Source: Charina bottae
Lineage: Eukaryota > Chordata > Lepidosauria > Squamata > Charinaidae
Assembly: GCA_023362775.1 (NCBI GenBank)
Contig: JALMGJ010000002.1
Location: forward strand, 109,933,981 to 109,997,980
Direction of reading: 5' to 3'
Length of the DNA: 64,000 nt
Each line of letters starts with the position of its first letter. The first letter of the stretch is position 1. The notes below the pieces were generated by a model that did not search any database, had not been told where the DNA came from, and was given only the letters and a program-made list of their open reading frames with translations. Below are positions 32,128-45,519 of the stretch, piece after piece. The position numbers and the translations under genes are program-made.

Positions 32128-32135
32128 GTCTAGAT

Positions 32136-32255
32136 CAGTGTTTTTCAAACTTGGCAACTTTAAGATGTGTGGACTTCAACTCCCAGAATTATGGCTGGGG
32201 AATTCTGGGAGCTGAAGTCCATACATCTTAAAGTTACCAAGTTTGAAAAACACTG
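32136..32255. mobile_element. Palindromic hAT-type MITE
   Basis: 120 bp, almost entirely two inverted arms (cagtgtttttcaaacttgg...ccaagtttgaaaaacactg). The flanking 8-mers gtctagat (32128-32135) and gtctaaat (32256-32263) match at seven positions, fitting hAT. Confidence 0.85.
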
Positions 32256-32263
32256 GTCTAAAT

Positions 32264-35167
32264 CTTTCAAACCAGCCTCTCCTCTGTTTCTGATTCCCAG
32301 CTTAGGGATCAGCCTAGCAGCCTACAGGCATCTGGGGGGAGAGTGTTACACAGTGTGTAAGGAGTCTCCCTCTCTCCACACTCCATAATTCTCCATGTCT
32401 GTCAGCTGTTGAGTCAGGGTATTTTTAACACGGGTTTAGTGCTCTTCCCTCTCCAGATGTAACCCCTCCATTCAGTGTGGAATTGAGGAATGCAAATCAG
32501 AATACTAGGGTAGAATCAACCCAATATCCCTTCAGTACATAATCTGTTCAACTCACCACTCTGTTGATCAGCAAACCTGCTTTTAATTCAGTAGGTAAAA
32601 GGCTGCTTCATTTGTATAATCTGCTTATAATAGGCATGGAGTAAGTCCAGAATTTTGTGCCAGCAGGCTGGAACCTGGTAAGTGGGCTGGCATGCAGGGT
32701 CCACTTTCATTTCACAGCTTGCTGCTCAGAAAAATAGACCTTTCACAAACATTAATTAAAAAAATGAGATTGGTCAGTGGCTCTTCATCTGTAGTCCAGT
32801 TTAGGCTGTATATCACCGATAAAGAGAAAAATCCTTTTTGATCCTGAAAATAGCCTCACCTGCATCTGAATGAAGTGCCCACACACACACATACACAGTG
32901 GATGCACTGCAGAGAACATAACATTTGATCCTTGTATGCACCAGGTTGAGAAGGGCACATTTAAAGGGCAGCGGGAATTAGAAAAAGAAAAGACACTTCT
33001 AAAAGATAATGCTCCTTTAGTGTGTTTCTGATACAGTTTGCAGAAATGCAGTGTGCAGTTGTGCCCTTTTTCAGTCACATTCACCATTGTGGCAACTGGT
33101 GGCACCACGGATTCTGTAGGTGGTGTGGACATAATATAGAAGTCTCTATGCAGCTGTCATCTCTCTTCTTTAAGCTTCCTCTGGCTCTCACTCACCTTCT
33201 GTCTGTAAACCACTCTGACTACTTCTCCACCTTTCTTGTCTTGGCTGATGAGAGGACGAGTCTTTCTAATGGGAAGGTGAAGAAGGAGGGTGAATTTAGT
33301 CGCTTAGCACGGAGCTGGGAAGTGGTGAGGCAGGGAAGAAGCCATAATTGCACATCTTGGTTTAAAAGAAAAAAAATGTGTTTGTCTTTGTGTGGGTAGC
33401 TAGTAAACAGCCCAGCAGTGCTATCGTATACAACATCTAATTAAAAGAATTAATTCTTCCTAATTTGGGGAAATTATTTGGAGGGGAAAGAGAAATGTTC
33501 CTTTAATCTTTAGAGGGGAATGAATTGAAAAGCAGGGGGAGAAAAGAGAGAGTAGAGTCTCTCTCTCTCTCTCCTCTCCCCCCCCCCACTACCCACTCCT
33601 ACACTGCTTTAAAACTAAAACAGCAGCACAGTAAAAATACACCCAACTAAAATAGGATGGAGGGGGAGGGTGGAGGGATTGCATCAGAGTCAAGACGCCA
33701 GATATATTTACTAGCAAAGCTCTGGCAGCAGTAGGAATCCAGTCACAATTGGGCTCTAACAGTCAGATCCTAAATGCATCTCTTATTTAAATACTTTTTC
33801 CCAGCACTCCATCCTGCAGATTGCCCTTGCAAGTCAGCCAATAGCAGCAGGGATATGACCATCCCCAGCTGTTACTCTGGCTAAACTGGATTTTTTAAAA
33901 AAATGGGAAGACAAGACTCCAGCCGTAATGTTTGGAACAGTCAGAACACTTGAAACAATGCTACCAAAATAGACAGGTTTTGTTCAGATGTTGGAATAAA
34001 AGTCTTGGAACATGTTTCTTTCTTTCAAGGCTGAAACACTCAGAACTGCCATTTGGAGCCAAAACCCATTCTGAGCTTGAATCATTTTGAATCATCTAAC
34101 TCTTCCCCTCTCATGAAAACTAGCAGTGTCCACTTAGGAACTTGTTTGAAACATATTTTTCTAATGACCACTTTGAGGGAGGAGCCATAGCGATTCATAT
34201 CTATGAGTACATACAGTAGATTGCAAAGGCAACCAACACTGTAACTAACAGATTTGGAGAATGTTACCAAACAGTAAATGGGAAGAGGAAAAAAGGAGTC
34301 TGAATCCATTTATTTCACTGTTTTGCCAGTGGCCTTTGGGGTGATTTCTGTAGTACAATCCTGCATGAGGCAGTCATTCTGAGCTCCTTAGTTTCAACTG
34401 TCATCTCAGATTGTAGTGCAGAGCCATGAACGTCTGTTAGAGATCGTTCTGATTCAACACGAAGAATCATAATATTGTCTTGCTTCCTTTTCTTACTAAT
34501 TGATCACAAAGGTCTGAGAACTAAAAAGTATATGGTGCATTTTTTTTTAAAAAAAAGCAAAGGTACTTTTGACCCCATGAATACTTTGCTGTGCTCCACG
34601 TTTGGGTTTCATCAACGTAAAGACAACAAGGTTACCTTTCTATGGGATTTCCTCTTCTCCTTTTGCATCCCATGTACAAAACCTACAAAGGTAATTTAGA
34701 TCACTGCTGTTGTTGAATCTTGGGCAGAGCCCTCAGCATGTTGCTGCAATTTCCTTTGCTTAACCAAGTAAGCAGGTAGCCATCTAACAAAGTAGACAGG
34801 TACTTTGTATGATTCTCAAAGATTCAATGCCATGAGATGCATGATATTTCATAGGGCTGTGCAGTGCTTTGGATTCAAAAGGAAACATGTGTTAGAGTGT
34901 GTGGAGATGCTCAAATAGTACCTTTCAGCAGCTCCTTGAAACAGCTGCACCTTTTTACAGATCAGACAGCTGTCCGCAGCCCCCACTGCCTCTAGTGCAG
35001 TGAACCATAGCTCATGAAAGCTTGCACCATTTAATACAATTTGTTAGTCTGAAAAACTGCAACCAGACTCCTTCTGATGTATGGTTTAGTAATTCAGTCA
35101 TGCACTGTTTAGTAATACAAATAAATTGACCTGAAGAGGTGAATCAGCCTTTTTCAAAACGTTAGCT
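32264..35167. other. Intergenic, no gene seen
   Basis: Includes a CT-rich stretch near 33558-33590. None of the short frames shows a domain or splice signal pattern. Confidence 0.4.
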
Positions 35168-35277
35168 GGGGGGGGGGGGGGAATCACCACATTTGTACAT
35201 CTTCCTTCCTTCCTTCCTTCCTTCCTTCCTTCCTTCCTTCCTTCCTTCCTTCCTTCCTTCCTTCCTTCCTTCCTTCC
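35168..35277. repeat. (G)n and (TTCC)n microsatellites
   Basis: A G-run at about 35168-35181 is followed by about 19 ttcc units at 35203-35277, a homopyrimidine tract. Confidence 0.95.
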
Positions 35278-35933
35278 ATTTCATTTCTAATAGAATCATC
35301 TTCTTTTCTCAGAATAGCGAACTTCATTCAGGGCATCTGATATGCTATTTTAAGACATCCTGACAACATGAAAAGGGCATTTTTCCTCAACTCTAACAGC
35401 ATTTGATTTATGAAAAATAAGAGATACCAAGGGACTATTCTTTCTCTCAGAAGAATAATCTCGGTATGGATACAGAAAGAAAGGGCTGGGAGCAGGTATA
35501 AAAGAGTGAGTTTCTATGTTAGTAGAAAGTGGTGGCCTTCACTGACTTGGAATCCTTTCCACATTCAATGAACCAGTCCTCTGCTGAAGCAGAGGTGGAT
35601 AACTAATGAGAACCAATAACTTGGGAGGAATATCTTCTAGTGGCTTTGCAATAGTCAGCATTTTGGAATATGCTTATGCATTAGCAGAGTCCTCACATTT
35701 TGCTTCAAATGATGCATTAGGTAGATGTTGCTGGAACCCCTAAAGTGCATTGCTTTATTTTTCCTAATGGTTTTGGGAAGCTATATATAGGGACCCCAGC
35801 CTACATTTCAGCAATACTGCCCAGTGACAAAAGCCTTTTTTGCTCCATGCCCAGCAAAGAGGACAAGAGTTAGTCCATTAAGAGCCAGCTCAGCCAGCCC
35901 TATTTCTACTTATATGATTCTCAAATATTACTG

Positions 35934-36242
35934 CAGCCTTTATCAACCTTTTGACCCTGGAGGAACTCTTGAAATATTTTTCAGGCCTCGGGGAACCCCT
36001 GCACATTCAGGCTCAAATATAGGCCAGAAGTTACAAAATTATTATATTCGTTTCATGTATAGGCCTGTATATATGCATTAACAGTGTTCTTAAACTAAAA
36101 ATAAAGAATGAAACTTACCAATTTAATGTGAAGTTGCCCAAATTTGAAATAATTTGTTAAATCAGTTGTGATCTCCCAGAGGACCCCTAGTGACCTCTCA
36201 TGGAACTCTAGGGTTCCACAGAACCCTGGTTGAGAAACCCTT
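35934..36242. mobile_element. Non-autonomous hAT element (Charlie-like)
   Basis: 309 bp with imperfect terminal inverted repeats (cagcctttatcaacctttt at left; the right end reads aaagggtttctcaaccaggg on the other strand). Perfect 8-bp duplication tattactg at 35926-35933 and 36243-36250. No transposase frame. Confidence 0.85.
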
Positions 36243-36439
36243 TATTACTGTATGATTCACAGGCATGTATGGGTTCCAACAGGAAATCTTACTTTCTTTT
36301 TAATTTATAAAATTGGATTCTTCTACATATGAATAGAATCCCCAAGTATATAGAATTTAAGGTTTTAATCCTTTTATTCCCATTTCTCTACCAATAGGTA
36401 TTCAGCCACCCAAGAAAATATATTTGTTGTTGTTGTTGT

Positions 36440-37780
36440 TCAGTCGTTCAGTCGTGTCCGACTCTTCGTGACCTCATGGACCATAGCACGCCAGGCCTTC
36501 CTGTCCTCCACTGTCTCTCGGAGTTTACTCAAATTCATGTTCATTACATCGGTGATGCTATCTAACCATCTCATCCTCTGCCGTCCCCTTCTCCTTTTGC
36601 CCTCAGTCTTTCCCAGCATCAGGGTCTTTTCCAGTGAGTCCTCTCTTCTCATTAGGTGGCCAAAGTATTTGAGCTTCAGCTTCAGCATCTGTCCTTCCAA
36701 TGAGCAGTCAGGGTTGATTTCCTTTAGGATTGACTGGTTTGACCTCCTTGCAGTCCAAGGGACTCTCAAGAGTCTTCTCCAGCACCACAGCTCGAAAGAA
36801 TCAATTCTTCGGCACTCAGCCTTCCTTATGGTCCAACTCTCACAGCCATACATTGCTACTGGAAAAACCATAGCTTTAACTATACGGACCTTTGTCGGCA
36901 AGGTGATGTCTCTGCTTTTTAATATGCTGTCTAGGTTTGCCATAGCTTTCCTTCCAAGGAGCAAGCGTCTTTTAATTTCATGGCTGCAGTCACCGTCTGC
37001 GGTGATCTTGGAGCCCAAGAAAATAAAATCTGTCACTGCTTCCATTTCTTCCCCTTCTATTTGCCAGGAAGTGATGGGACCAGATGCCATGATCTGGGGT
37101 TTTTTAATGTTGAGTTTCAAGCCAGCTTTTGCACTCTCCTCTTTCAGCCTCATCAAGAGGCTCTTTAGTTCCTCTTCACTTTCTGCCATTAGGGTGGTAT
37201 CGTCTGCATATCTGAGGCTGTTGATATTTCTCCCGGCAATCTTAACTCCGGCTTGTGATTCATCCAGCCCGGCATTTCTCATGATGTATTCTGCATATAA
37301 GTTAAATAAGCACGGTGATAATATACAGCCTTGTCGTACTCCTTTCCCAATTTTGAACCAGTCGGTTGTTCCATGTCCGGTTCTAACTGTTGCTTCTTGA
37401 CCCGCATACAGGTTTCTCAGGAGACAGGTAAGGTGGTCTGGTACTCCCATCTCTTTAAGACTTTGCCACAGTTTGTTGTGATCCACACAATCAAAGGCTT
37501 TAGCGTAGTCAATGAAGCAGAAGTAGATGTTTTTCTGGAACTGTCTTGATTTTCCCATGATCCAGCGAAAGTTGGCAATCTGATCTCTAGTTCCTCTGCC
37601 TCTTCGAAACCCAGCTTGCACTTCTGGTAGTTCTCGGTTCACATACTGCTGAAGCCTACCTTGTAGGATTTTGAGCATAACCTTGCTAGCATGTGAAATG
37701 AGCACAATTGTACGGTAGTTTGAACATTCTTTGGCATTGCCTTTCTTTGGAATTGGAACGTAAACTGACCTTTTCCAAGT
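36440..37780 (-). pseudogene. BovB ORF, reverse transcriptase part
   Basis: After the frameshift the frame runs from the WKRSVYVPIPKKGN segment to the stop at 36440. Visible RT motifs are QAGFRRGRGTRDQI, CFIDYAKAFDCVDH, GVRQGCILSPCLFN and the catalytic YADD at 37199-37210. After RT come a KTEGKRRRGRQRMRWL segment and the terminal HEVTKSRTRLND. The RT copies BovB RNA at a nicked target and also acts on SINE RNAs sharing the tail. All catalytic residues I can check are intact in this part. Confidence 0.93.
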
Positions 37781-39516
37781 GGCCACTGTTGAGTTTTCCA
37801 AATTTGTTGGCATATTGAGTGCAGCACTTTAACAGCATCATCTTTTAGGATTTTAAATAGCTCAGCTGGGATACTGTCTTCTCCGCTAGCTTTGTTGTTA
37901 GTAATGCTTCCTAAGGCCCACTTGACTTCACTCTCTAGGATGTCCGGCTCAAGGTCAGTGACCACACCATCGTATTTATCAGGGATATTAAGATCTTTCT
38001 TGTATAGTTCTTCTGTGTATTCTTGCCACCTCTTCTTAATCTCTTCTGCTTCTGTTAGGTCCCTGCCTTTTTTGTCCTTTATCATGCCCATCTTTGCACA
38101 AAACGTTCCCTTGATATCTCCGATTTTCTTGAAGAGATCTCTAGTCTTCCCCATTCTATTGTTTTCCTCGATTTCTTTGCACTGTTCATTTAAGAAGGCC
38201 ACCTTATCTCTCCTTGCTGTTCTCTGGAAATCTGCATTCAGTTGGTTATATCTTTCCCTTTCTCCCTTGCCTTTTGCTTCCCTTCTTTCCTCAGCTATTT
38301 GTAAAGCCTCATCAGTCAGCCACTTTGCTTTCTTGCATTTCTTTTTCTTTGGGATGGTTTTAGTTGCTGCCTCCTGTACAATGTTACAAACCTCCATCCA
38401 CAGTTCTTCAGGCACTCTGTCTACCAGATCTAATCCTTTAAATCTATTCCTCACCTCCACTGTATATTCATAAGGGATATGATTTAGGTCATACCTGAGT
38501 GGTCTAGTGGTTTTCCCTACATTCTTCAATTTAAGCCTAAATTTTGCGATAAGATGATCTGAGCCACAGTCAGCTCCAGGTCTTGTTTTTGCTGATTGTA
38601 TAGAGCTTCTCCATCTTTGGCTGCAAAGTATATAATCAATCTGATTTCGGTATTGACCATCTGGTGATGTCCATTTGTAGAGTCGTCTCTTGTGTTGTTG
38701 GAAAAGAGTGTTTGCTATGACCAGCCTGTTCTCTTGACAAAACTCTATTAGCCTTTGCCCTGCTTCATTTTGTACTCCGAGGCCCAACTTGCCTGTTATT
38801 CTGGTTATTTTTTCACTTCCTACTTTAGCATTCCAGTCCCCTATGATGAAAAGGACATCTTTTTTTGGTGTTAGTTCTAGAAGGTGTTGTAGGTCTTCAT
38901 AGAACCGGTCAACTTCAGCTTCTTCGGCATCAGTGGTTGGGACATAGACTTGGATCACTGTGATGTTGAATGGTTTGCCTTGTATTCGAACTGAAAGCAT
39001 TCTGTCATTTTTGAGGTTGTACCCCAGTACTGCCTTTCCCACTCTTTTACTGACTATGAGAGCTACTCCATTTCTTCTAAGGGATTCTTGCCCACAGTAG
39101 TATATATAATGGTCTCCTGAATTAAATTCGCCCATTCTTGTCCATTTTAGTTCACTGATTCCCAAGATGTCGATGTTCAATCTTGTCATCTCATGTTTGA
39201 ACACATCCAGCTTACCTTGATTCATAGATCTTACATTCCAGGTCCCTATGCAATATTGTTCTTTACAGCATTGGACTTTCCTTCCACTTCCAGACACATC
39301 CACAGCTGAGCATCCTTTCGGCTTTGGCCCAGCCATTTCACTCTTTCTGGAGCTACTCGAAATTGCCCTCTGTTCCTCCCCAGTAGCATTTTGGACACCT
39401 TCCGACCTGAGGGGCTCATCTTCCGGTGTCATATCTTTTAGCCTTTTGATACTGTCCATGGGTTTTCTTGGCAAGAATACTGGAGTGGTTTGCCATTCCC
39501 TCCTCCAGTGGACCAC
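37781..39516 (-). pseudogene. BovB ORF, APE endonuclease and N-terminal part
   Basis: The frame opens at an ATG (39516). The APE-type endonuclease starts with CIGTWNVRSMNQGK and includes ISELKWTRMGEF, FIIGDWNAKVG and GSDHLIAKFRLKL, so the Asn, Glu, Asp and His catalytic positions of the family are present. A linker follows (KASGEDSIPAELFKIL) and the frame is lost after KTQQWP near 37780, where the RT part continues in another frame. One small indel there is enough to explain the break. Confidence 0.92.
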
Positions 39517-39627
39517 ATTTTGTCAGAACTCTCCATCATGACCTGTTCTTCTTGACCTGACTTCATTGAGTTACGCAAGCCCCTTCACCACGACAAGGCA
39601 GTGATCCATGAAGGGGAGAAAATATAT

Positions 39628-41173
39628 ACATATTCACAAATATGTAACCCAATCTCAGATTAGTGCAGTATTGCAATTGGTCCCAGACTCATTGGAAACA
39701 ATCAGGAATCATCTGCCCCAGAAGCTGGGTGCCCTTGTCCTGCAAAGAGGCAAAGGGGTTTGGCAGTCCTGGAGAAGAAGCATCTCCACTAACTGGACTT
39801 GAGTAATATCTAGCAAAAGCAGATAAGCAAAAGGAAATGGAAATGGAAATCTCCAGCAACAACTTTCTATTCACAGCTTGGTGAAATTAACTCAAAGTCA
39901 AACATGAGAAGAAAAAGAGGCTGATGAAAAATTACTTAAGCAGTTGTTATATTTGAATATGCCAAGAGAGGTTGTGGGTTTGGCAATGAATTCAGCCACA
40001 ACTAGCCCACTTCTTTGAAAAGATGCTTTTTCTTCTTCTTTCCTGCTTCATCAGTACAGTTCTTGGGCTACGTTCCTCACACTCACTCCTTCCCCTCCTT
40101 CTGATGACAACTGCAGCTTTACAGAAATTAGTTCATCAATATTGCAGAATTCTCAGTTTCCATGCCTGTTAACTTGCTTCTGATATCTCTATCAGCTATA
40201 CCTTTCTTGGAGAGCAGACAGCATTCCAGAATTAAGACACCAACATCATTAATGTCCTCATTGTGTATTTAAAGTTTTCTATAAAAAAAAGGAATATGGA
40301 GAAAGACCTCTTCCAAACAAGTTGATTTTCCAAACACCTATTTCAATCAATAGCATTATCAATAGTCATATGCAGAGAGAAGCATTTTAATAAAAATGTA
40401 AAAGCATTTTTTAAAGCCTTAATATTCTGCCTGGCAAAGTAACTTCATTACTTTAATGAAACTTCATTACTTTAATGAAGTAATGCAGGCAAGCTATTGC
40501 TTTTGACTTTCCCCATCACCCCTCCCTTGAATAAGAGTTTTGCAGAGGACTGAAAAAGCCTCAGTGATAGAAATAACTCTACATTCTATTTGAAGTTTGT
40601 GAACGTTCTAGTTACTTGGAGATTTGGGGATCTATCTGTCCATGCAAGCGTCTGTTTATGAATTTAAAGGAGAGAAGCCTAACATTTTTCACCTCCACTG
40701 CCAGAGAAGATTGTTTTCTCTTTATTTAACAAAAGGTGGCAGCAGTAGAGATCAGAGAAGCATCTATCCAAGGAAAACAACTCAAGATAACTTGGACAGC
40801 TTCCTTCATTTGACTTCTGAGCTTTCACCTAAAGATAAACTTGTATAATGTTTGCGCAGTCCAAGTATTTACTTCTAGAGTTCCCTGAAGATAGATTCAC
40901 TGCCTTTTCTCTAGGATTCAAACCAGAAGCAAAAATAAAACAACAGCTACACTTATTGAAACTTAGCTTTCAGCAGAATGAATGGACTTCAGTATTTTAT
41001 TAAAATATCTGGGAAGTAGGAATAAGAATTGATTGGATGAAAAAGGGATTACAGAAGAACTCAGTTGTGATAGCTCTCTGCTCTCCCTTAGATGTACCTT
41101 GTACTGTTCCTACTGGCATTGACCTAACACCTGGCTTAAAAATGCATTTTGTTCCCCAAATTATAACAAAGTA
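39628..41173. other. Intergenic, no gene seen
   Basis: A short tandem repeat of a 19-20-bp unit (aacttcattactttaatga, about 40440-40479) is the only local structure noted. Confidence 0.4.
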
Positions 41174-41183
41174 GAGACTTGGT

Positions 41184-42422
41184 CATTGGCGATCACTCAT
41201 AGCCGAGTAAGATTATCTTCCAAAGGTAAAATTTTAACAGTGGATCCGTAAGTGGCTATAAAGGCCAATTCTGGATCCGCACAACCTCCCATAGTAAGGG
41301 CATAGGTTTCTGGGTGGGAGACGGTCATGATGAGGGTTTGCCTGACGTGCCTTCCTTTTAGCTCTTTTCTCCCTTTCGCCCTGTACTCGTGCTTCTTCAA
41401 AGTCCATAGCGCCATTAATAAAGGCTGACCTCCAATTGAAACGCTCATGAGTTAGGGCTTCCCAGTTCTCAATGCTGATATTACATTTTTTTAAATTAGC
41501 TTTGAGAGTGTCTTTGAATCTCTTTTGCTGTCAACCAATATTCCGTTTTCCATTCTTAAGTTGGGAGTAAAGTAGCTGCTTTGGAAGACGATGGTCAGGC
41601 ATTCGAACAACATGGCCGGTCCAGCGAAGTTGATGTTGGATGATCATTGTTTCAATGCTGGTGGTTTTCGCTTCTTCTAATATGCTAACATTAGTCCGCC
41701 TATCTTCCCAAGTAATTTGCAGAATTTTTCGGAGGCAGTGTTGATGGAATCTTTCAAGAAGTTGGAGGTGGCGTTTGTAGACGGTCCATGTTTCACAGGC
41801 GTACAGAAGGGTTGATAGTACAATGGCTTTGTAAACAAGCATTTTGGTCTCCCTGCGAATGTCCCGATCCTCAAACACTCTACGCTTCATTCGGGAGAAA
41901 GCTACACTCGCAGAGCTCAGGTGATGCTGAATTTCAGTGTCGATGACGGCTTTTGTAGATAGATGGCTGCCGAGATAAGAAAAGTGGTCGACATTTTCCA
42001 GTGACACACCTTTAAGCTGGATTGATGGCGCTGCGGAGGGATTGGTTCGAACTTGCTGGTAAAGCACTTTGGTTTTTTTAATGTTAATCGAGAGGCCGAG
42101 CTTTCCATATGCTTCTGCAAAGATGTTTAGGATAGTTTGAAGATCTTCCTCGGAGTGTGCACAGACTACGTTATCATCAGCATATTGAAGTTCTATAACA
42201 GAAGTTGTAATTACCTTATTTTTTGCTTTCAGCCTACTAAGATTAAAAAGCTTTCCATCTGTTCGATATATAATTTCTACACCAGTAGGAAGTTTCTCTT
42301 CAACAAGGTGTATAATCATAGCGATGAAGATAGCGAATAAGGTTAGAGCAATAACACATCCCTGTTTAACGCCGGATTCCACTTTAAATGGATCGCTTTG
42401 AGAGCCATTGTTATTCAGGATT
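41184..42422 (-). mobile_element. Non-LTR retrotransposon, 5'-truncated, clade unresolved
   Basis: 1239 bp flanked by gagacttggt (41174-41183 and 42423-42432). A 283-codon minus frame (42382-41531) starts within the RT domain (ESGVKQGCVIALTLF), has the catalytic YADD at 42173-42184, and continues through the thumb and a conserved RTNVSILEEA...QHQLRWTGHVVRM region. Past the stop, another frame shows a C-terminal Cys-His cluster near 41270. It is neither BovB, L1 nor L2, judging by sequence. The endonuclease is missing through truncation. Confidence 0.85.
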
Positions 42423-42432
42423 GAGACTTGGT

Positions 42433-45160
42433 AATGACCATAAGATTAAAGGAATTTATTCTTAAAGAATTATCACTAGGTGAAAATGACTGACTACCAA
42501 ATCACCACTCAGCCAGCCTTCCCAGGAGGCTCCCTAAAAATTTAGGAAATAGGAAACCAAAGTCATGCATGGTAATACTTTTATTGTAAAGCCATAGTAA
42601 CAGAATATTGCAAGTCTGAATGTCCTCCCTCCCTCCATCTTTGTGAGAATTAGGGAGGGTCTTGTCTGTGGTGCTTACTCAGATTAAAGTTCTGGCCAGG
42701 ACTCAGATTTCTTTTACCTAACCTTTGTCTTGGTTGAGGGTCTTACTCCTGTTCCCCAAGGTTATTCCTTCTTCCCATTACAATATCTGATTTAAGCCTA
42801 GTTCAATATGTGGCATGGTTTCCTTTGCCAGAACTTGTACCTCCCTTTTTGATGTTTGGTGGAGAGTCACATCCCGTGTATGAGTTGCTGCTCTTCAGGA
42901 GAATGATGGTCAAACAGAGAATTTAGATAATTCATGAAGCTTTGTTTGTTACAATACATTTTTTTTAACAATACATTTCTTAAAGTCAGAGTTTAAAGCA
43001 AGGTAGCCAAGTCTGTGCCCACCTGTGGTCATTCTGTTTATCTGTTTAGGTAAGTAAATATTGACTTCTTATTGAAGTTTGTTTGCCACTACAATTATTT
43101 TTCTATTTATGATATATATTATGGGTAAAAAAATATGGTCAGCCTAAAATTTAATGTTCATTCTGGTCACATCAGACTGCACTACCTTTCTCTCAAAGGA
43201 TGATCCAACAGGTCACAGGGTTGTCTAATCCTTTAATAAAACTCTTTGCAACACAGTCTATAAGATAGATATGTGTAAGTTTTATAAATGTTATAAATAC
43301 TGCAAGATTTACTTCCAAGTAAATGCACACTGAACTACTTAGGAGGCTGACAAACATTGGAAAGTTCTTGAGTTTATCATTTTACACTTACGTCAACTGT
43401 TAATTTTGTTTTGCACTTTTCTGTGGTTGTTCCATTGATCAACCCCATTCTGGATTATATACTAGGTAAATGAAGCTAGAAAGTATCACTTAAATATTGT
43501 GCCAATTTCCTGAGTGTGCATCTGGTAACTATTGGACTGGATACTCCTACATAAGGAGTTTGAGGACTGTTTTATTTTATATCCTACAAGCCTTGCCATT
43601 AATTATTTAAGTTCATTATCTTAGGTTGTGTCCTATTGCTACATTAGTAACAGAAAGTTTGTGGCTTATACAGCTTTCTATCACCTGTCAGGAGATTGAA
43701 TGGCTTGCATTCTAATACTTTAATACTTATATATTTTTTCTGCCAGCAGCTATGTTAACAATAGGAAGTCCCTTGAGAGCCTGGAAGGGAAGAGGCTGTT
43801 CTTATTAACTCCTGCCAAAGAATTACTGAAGCCTACTTGGTGATTGGAAGCAGAAGAAATCCATGAAAAGTTGTGAACACAACAAATAACCAACTTTCAA
43901 AAGAACAAAAATCATAGGAAGCTGCTTGAACTTGAATCAGATCAGTCCTGCTGGAAATGCCAGGGACTGAATCCATTGTTTTCAGTGTATCAAAATGTGT
44001 ATTGCTGTTGAAAAGTATGAATATGTTCTCCCAAGAGCAAGCTAGAGAGAAAGGCTGGTAGCATATTTGAAGCAATGCTGTCTCAGCCTTATGCTCAATA
44101 ATATCCATTTAAATCTTTAAAAAAATAAAATTCAAATGTTTGATTTTTTCAAATCACTCAATAAATCTGGGGCAAGTGAATAGAATATACAAAGCTGAGG
44201 AACATAAGGGAATAAGTAAATTAGAATTCAAGGGAAGAATAGAAAAGGGTCCTTGCACTAAGATTTGCTCAATATTTGGTAACTATCTGAGGTGATGCAG
44301 TAAAGCATATAAAAATAGTGTTGGAAACAAGGGCAACTGATTCTCAAAGCAAGACGTAATCCTCATAGAATTAGTCCCAGATCAATGAAAAGGCTTCTTT
44401 CTTGGGCCTAGGCTTGGAGAAGTTGAGATGATCTTCTCCAAAGTAAATGAAAAATGACTTTCATGGATACTAAACATTTCAGGTTTCATCAGGATACTGT
44501 AAAGCTAGCCTACAGATGACTTTCCCTTGAGCACACTTATGGTATGTTATATCAATGTTTCAAGGTGAATAGAGGACATGTTCCAGTGAGAGCTAATGCA
44601 GATCAGCTATGCAATCAGTGCATGCATATTTTGGTGAATAGATATGGGATGTGAAGTACCACTGGTATTTTCTTTGAGACTTGTATAAAACATTGATGGC
44701 AATAAACATTTTTTTAAAAAAAAAATCAAATTATTGGGTTTTCAGGAAGGAATAAGTTCCTAAATCCTATTCCTTTGTTTGTCCTTCATTTCATCTTAGT
44801 TAGGAAAAGAGAAAGAGAAAGAATTCATGAGATATTTGGAAATCCACAAACCTAATAAGGAAGGACTATTTCATAATGCTCTGATCCATGTTTGAAACCT
44901 TGCCAACTTGAGTTTATAGAGGGCCGTCAATATGTACTTGTTCCTAAAATTAATTAAGATTTATTGTGGAACCGTGCAGCTCTGAAAACCTGCCTTTAGT
45001 TTCCTCAAAGTATTTTTCTATTGTTTAAGAACTGGAGGAGAACATGATATGGATTCTGACAAGGATCATGAGTTTCAAAAGTGCGTATTCTAGCTAGGTT
45101 ACAATAGAAACTTACAAATATAGTCCTACAGTCTGATAGATGGGCATGCCCAAAATATGA
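42433..45160. other. Intergenic, no gene seen
   Basis: AT-rich sequence without recognised element ends. The open frame at 43833-44108 shows no motif. Confidence 0.4.
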
Positions 45161-45259
45161 ACAAACAAAACAAAACAAAACAAAACAAAACAAAACAAAA
45201 CAAAACAAAACAAAACAAAACAAAACAAAACAAAACAAAACAAAACAAAACAAAACAAA
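45161..45259. repeat. (AAAAC)n microsatellite
   Basis: About 19 aaaac units. The Phe/Leu/Cys-rich frame read on the other strand is an artefact of this tract. Confidence 0.97.
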
Positions 45260-45519
45260 TATGGAAGCTCCCCATAAGAAATCTGTTGCCATAGGAAAGA
45301 ATGCTATAGAGCAGAGTGGGTTAGATCTGGAGGGACACAAGAGGGGCAACAGAAATATTGTAAGATGCAAAAGGAACTGTATTTATCTTATTTTATCAAA
45401 CACATTCAGGGTTATTTTACACTCATGTTCATCAAAATGATTCCTATACATCTGTTTCATTGTGCTTTCTATATAATGGGACACATGGATATACAGTAGT
45501 TGGGACTGTCTCCCTTGAT

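Larger units (their letters stand above)
36424..39616 (-). mobile_element. BovB (RTE) LINE, near full length
   Basis: 3193 bp on the minus strand, flanked by the 11-bp duplication agaaaatatat (36413-36423 and 39617-39627). It ends in the short (caa)n-type tail characteristic of RTE elements (36424-36440). The single protein frame is complete except for a frameshift near 37780. The shared 3' end with the SINEs in this window explains how those SINEs are copied. Confidence 0.95.

Noticed and set aside
33022..33399. 125-codon frame in intergenic DNA
   Set aside because: No domain, no splice sites or conservation argument, and composition like the surrounding sequence.
36468..37400. 310-codon plus-strand frame opposite BovB
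   Set aside because: An antisense shadow of the BovB RT; the minus-strand frame has all RT motifs.
45005..45370. A 121-codon frame with repeated FVLFC
   Set aside because: Produced by the (AAAAC)n tract read on the minus strand.
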